DNA from: Lachnospiraceae bacterium RM5 | GTDB taxonomy: Bacteria; Bacillota; Clostridia; Lachnospirales; Lachnospiraceae | Direction: 5' to 3' | Length of the DNA: 64,000 nucleotides | NCBI GenBank assembly: GCA_900110975.1 | Contig: FOFK01000002.1 | Location: 610,373-674,372 of the forward strand | Shown: piece by piece, positions 62,599 through 64,000 of the stretch | Position numbering within the stretch: the stretch's first letter is position 1 | How the letters are laid out: each line of letters begins with the position of its first letter | Position numbers and translations under genes: made by a program | Notes under the pieces: model-generated | Seen by the model: only the letters and a program-made list of their open reading frames with translations | Told to the model about the DNA's origin: nothing | The model's database searches: none

Positions 62599-63834
62599 CT
62601 AATTCTTTCTATAACAATATTTTGGTAAACCATTTTCCATAGGTGTCTCATTTTCACCCTGAATCAAAGGTGTTACATAATCAATAAATTCCTTTGTTAC
62701 ATCAGTTTTATCTTCTGAAATCCATGCATCAGGAACAAGCTTTTCTTTATTGCATACATTACTGCATTCTGCAACACCATATTCTATCTCATATTCATCC
62801 TGTGCTTTTCTATTCATGGTTATCATTTTTCCAGTCTCACCCTTTAATGCCATCTTAACACCATATCTTCCACACTCGATTGCTTCATTTATATCTGTAG
62901 CAGAAGCAAGAATTGCCTTACATCTCTGGTTTACATTAAGTTCAACGCTTCTTACCTTTACATTTAATTCATCCTTAATTACATTTTCAAGATATTTTCC
63001 ACATCCTGTAAGCATCTTATGTCCGAAAGTATCCACACCCTGTTTTGCATTGTATTCACAAATAAAGTTTCCATCTTTATCCTTTATACCCTCTGAAACA
63101 CAAACGATTACATTGTTATTATTCTCAAGATTTTTCTTAACTTTTCTTACAAAATCATCTACATCAAATGGAGCTTCAGGAAGATAAATAAGCACCGGAT
63201 TGTCACCCTCAAATTTTCTTGCGAGGGCACTTGAAGCAGTTATCCATCCTGCATGTCTTCCCATAAGTTCAACAATTGTTACAGAATGTGTATTATATAC
63301 ATTTGCATCAAGAACAATATCTCTTACTGTTGTTGCAACATATTTTGCCGCACTTCCGAATCCTGGAGAGTGATCTGTACACTCTAAATCATTATCTATA
63401 GTCTTTGGAATACCAATAACTTTTACGTTACTGCTGGTTTTCTTTGCATATCTTGATAATTTATCAACTGTATCCATAGAATCATTACCACCAATATACA
63501 CAAAGTAACCAATACCAAGTTCTGAAAATTTTCTAAAAATCATTTTATATACACCATCATCCATATCCATTGGAAGCTTATATCTGCAAGATCCAAGATA
63601 AGCTGCTGGTGTATGCATAAGAAGTTCTATTTCTTCTTCTGTCATACTTTTTTCAATGTCAATTACTTTATCATCAATAAACCCTTCAATACCATTTATC
63701 ATTCCATATATTCTGTTTATACCTTCAGATGAAATCGCCTCTTTAATCACGCCATAGAGACTTGAATTAATAACTGTAGTTGGTCCTCCACTCTGTCCTA
63801 CAAGAATATTAACACTATTTTTAATTTCACTCAT
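62599..63834 (-). CDS. pfp: PPi-dependent 6-phosphofructokinase
   Basis: A 411-residue phosphofructokinase that phosphorylates fructose 6-phosphate, here predicted to use pyrophosphate. LVGQSGGPTTVINSSL opens the nucleotide/PPi site. The diagnostic positions are YIGGNDSMDT with Asp118 (ATP enzymes have Gly in GGDGS) and PKTIDND with Lys144 (ATP enzymes have PGTIDND); this combination marks PPi use. VELMGRHAGWI is the substrate-binding segment. It is a reversible step, useful in glycolysis and gluconeogenesis. GGAGG precedes ATG 63834. clpX follows 48 bp downstream. Confidence 0.93.
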   Translation of the reverse strand: MSEIKNSVNILVGQSGGPTTVINSSLYGVIKEAISSEGINRIYGMINGIEGFIDDKVIDIEKSMTEEEIELLMHTPAAYLGSCRYKLPMDMDDGVYKMIFRKFSELGIGYFVYIGGNDSMDTVDKLSRYAKKTSSNVKVIGIPKTIDNDLECTDHSPGFGSAAKYVATTVRDIVLDANVYNTHSVTIVELMGRHAGWITASSALARKFEGDNPVLIYLPEAPFDVDDFVRKVKKNLENNNNVIVCVSEGIKDKDGNFICEYNAKQGVDTFGHKMLTGCGKYLENVIKDELNVKVRSVELNVNQRCKAILASATDINEAIECGRYGVKMALKGETGKMITMNRKAQDEYEIEYGVAECSNVCNKEKLVPDAWISEDKTDVTKEFIDYVTPLIQGENETPMENGLPKYCYRKN

Positions 63835-63939
63835 GATATTCCTCCAAATATATTTATTGTTAATAGCACTAAACTATAGTATAACAAAGATTATTATTTT
63901 ATTCCATTATAAAACTATATTTTTTCTACTTCTTCCTTT

Positions 63940-63987
63940 TCTACGTTACTCTGTCTTGTTCACAGATTTTCTTACAGTAACGTAGAT
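63940..63987. repeat. GTAACGTAGA palindromic repeat near the window end
   Basis: TCTACGTTACT (63940-63950) and AGTAACGTAGA (63976-63986) form an inverted repeat with a 25-base spacer that itself contains ACAG/CTGT. It carries the same 10-bp arm sequence as the tandem copies at 36720-36884, in the outward-facing order. Confidence 0.8.
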
Positions 63988-64000
63988 TCTTACTTTTTTC

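Noticed and set aside
62750..63187. Plus-strand frame of 145 codons opposite pfp
   Set aside because: Shadow frame caused by codon bias of the strongly expressed minus-strand gene.

Overview
The window looks like chromosomal DNA of a low-GC, Gram-positive gut Clostridium relative, most likely a member of the Lachnospiraceae (genus not resolved). The evidence is the AT-rich sequence with strong AGGAGG ribosome binding sites, sigma-A type promoters, sortases with LPXTG surface proteins, a type III glutamine synthetase, a PPi-type phosphofructokinase, a single-chain PurL, a Rad3/DinG helicase fused to a Cas4-like nuclease domain, and a preQ1-I riboswitch in front of queCDE-folE.

Layout. 1-1389 (minus): the 5' part of a fibro-slime type surface protein, cut by the window edge, behind a small HTH regulator. 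1672-10789 (minus): two large membrane proteins (one YfhO-like), a polysaccharide pyruvyl transferase family protein and a double GT2 glycosyltransferase, i.e. a surface glycan or lipid-linked sugar module. 10863-20829 (minus): a sortase-dependent pilus operon (small coiled-coil protein, signal peptidase I, 1730-residue LPQTG tip adhesin, LPTTG backbone pilin, class C sortase, IPQTG minor pilin, second small sortase). 21013-34026 (minus): housekeeping genes glnN, class B sortase, purL, Rad3-like helicase, small membrane protein, GH13 amylase and fba. 34313-36437 (plus): nadB-nadC. 36438-37419: a gene-free stretch built of several unrelated tandem repeat families. 37213-39893 (minus): Amt-PII fusion and an HD hydrolase. 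40106-42502 (plus): preQ1-controlled queCDE-folE. 43321-44022 (minus): six tRNA genes in two transcription units. 44175-47507 (minus): diguanylate cyclase and chemoreceptor. 47655-47808 (plus): half-tRNA plus tRNA-Asn. 47862-51647 (minus): ftsH-uvrC. 51957-56344 (plus): pyrG and a three-gene ABC-2 exporter. 56502-60204: a 3.6 kb cassette bounded by perfect 58-bp direct repeats, with a secreted caspase/gingipain-like protease and a tandemly duplicated small membrane protein. 60276-63834 (minus): pfp, an acid-insert clpX and rnhA.

Most interesting signals: (1) a REP-like multi-hairpin element present twice, with conserved flanks and covarying stems, each time at the 3' end of a gene, once translated in frame as the tail of the pilus adhesin and once supplying the purL stop codon; (2) the two ammonium-assimilation genes glnN and amt-PII both have a promoter followed by an intrinsic-terminator-like hairpin in the 5' leader, and in both the 5' arm of that hairpin can also pair with a segment just downstream of the U-run; (3) the 58-bp-repeat protease cassette, in which the repeat itself carries the -35 box; (4) a small Trp-Phe surface domain that seems to recur in the amylase, the adhesin and the protease; (5) a palindromic GTAACGTAGA repeat family at both 36.7-37.3 kb and 63.9 kb.
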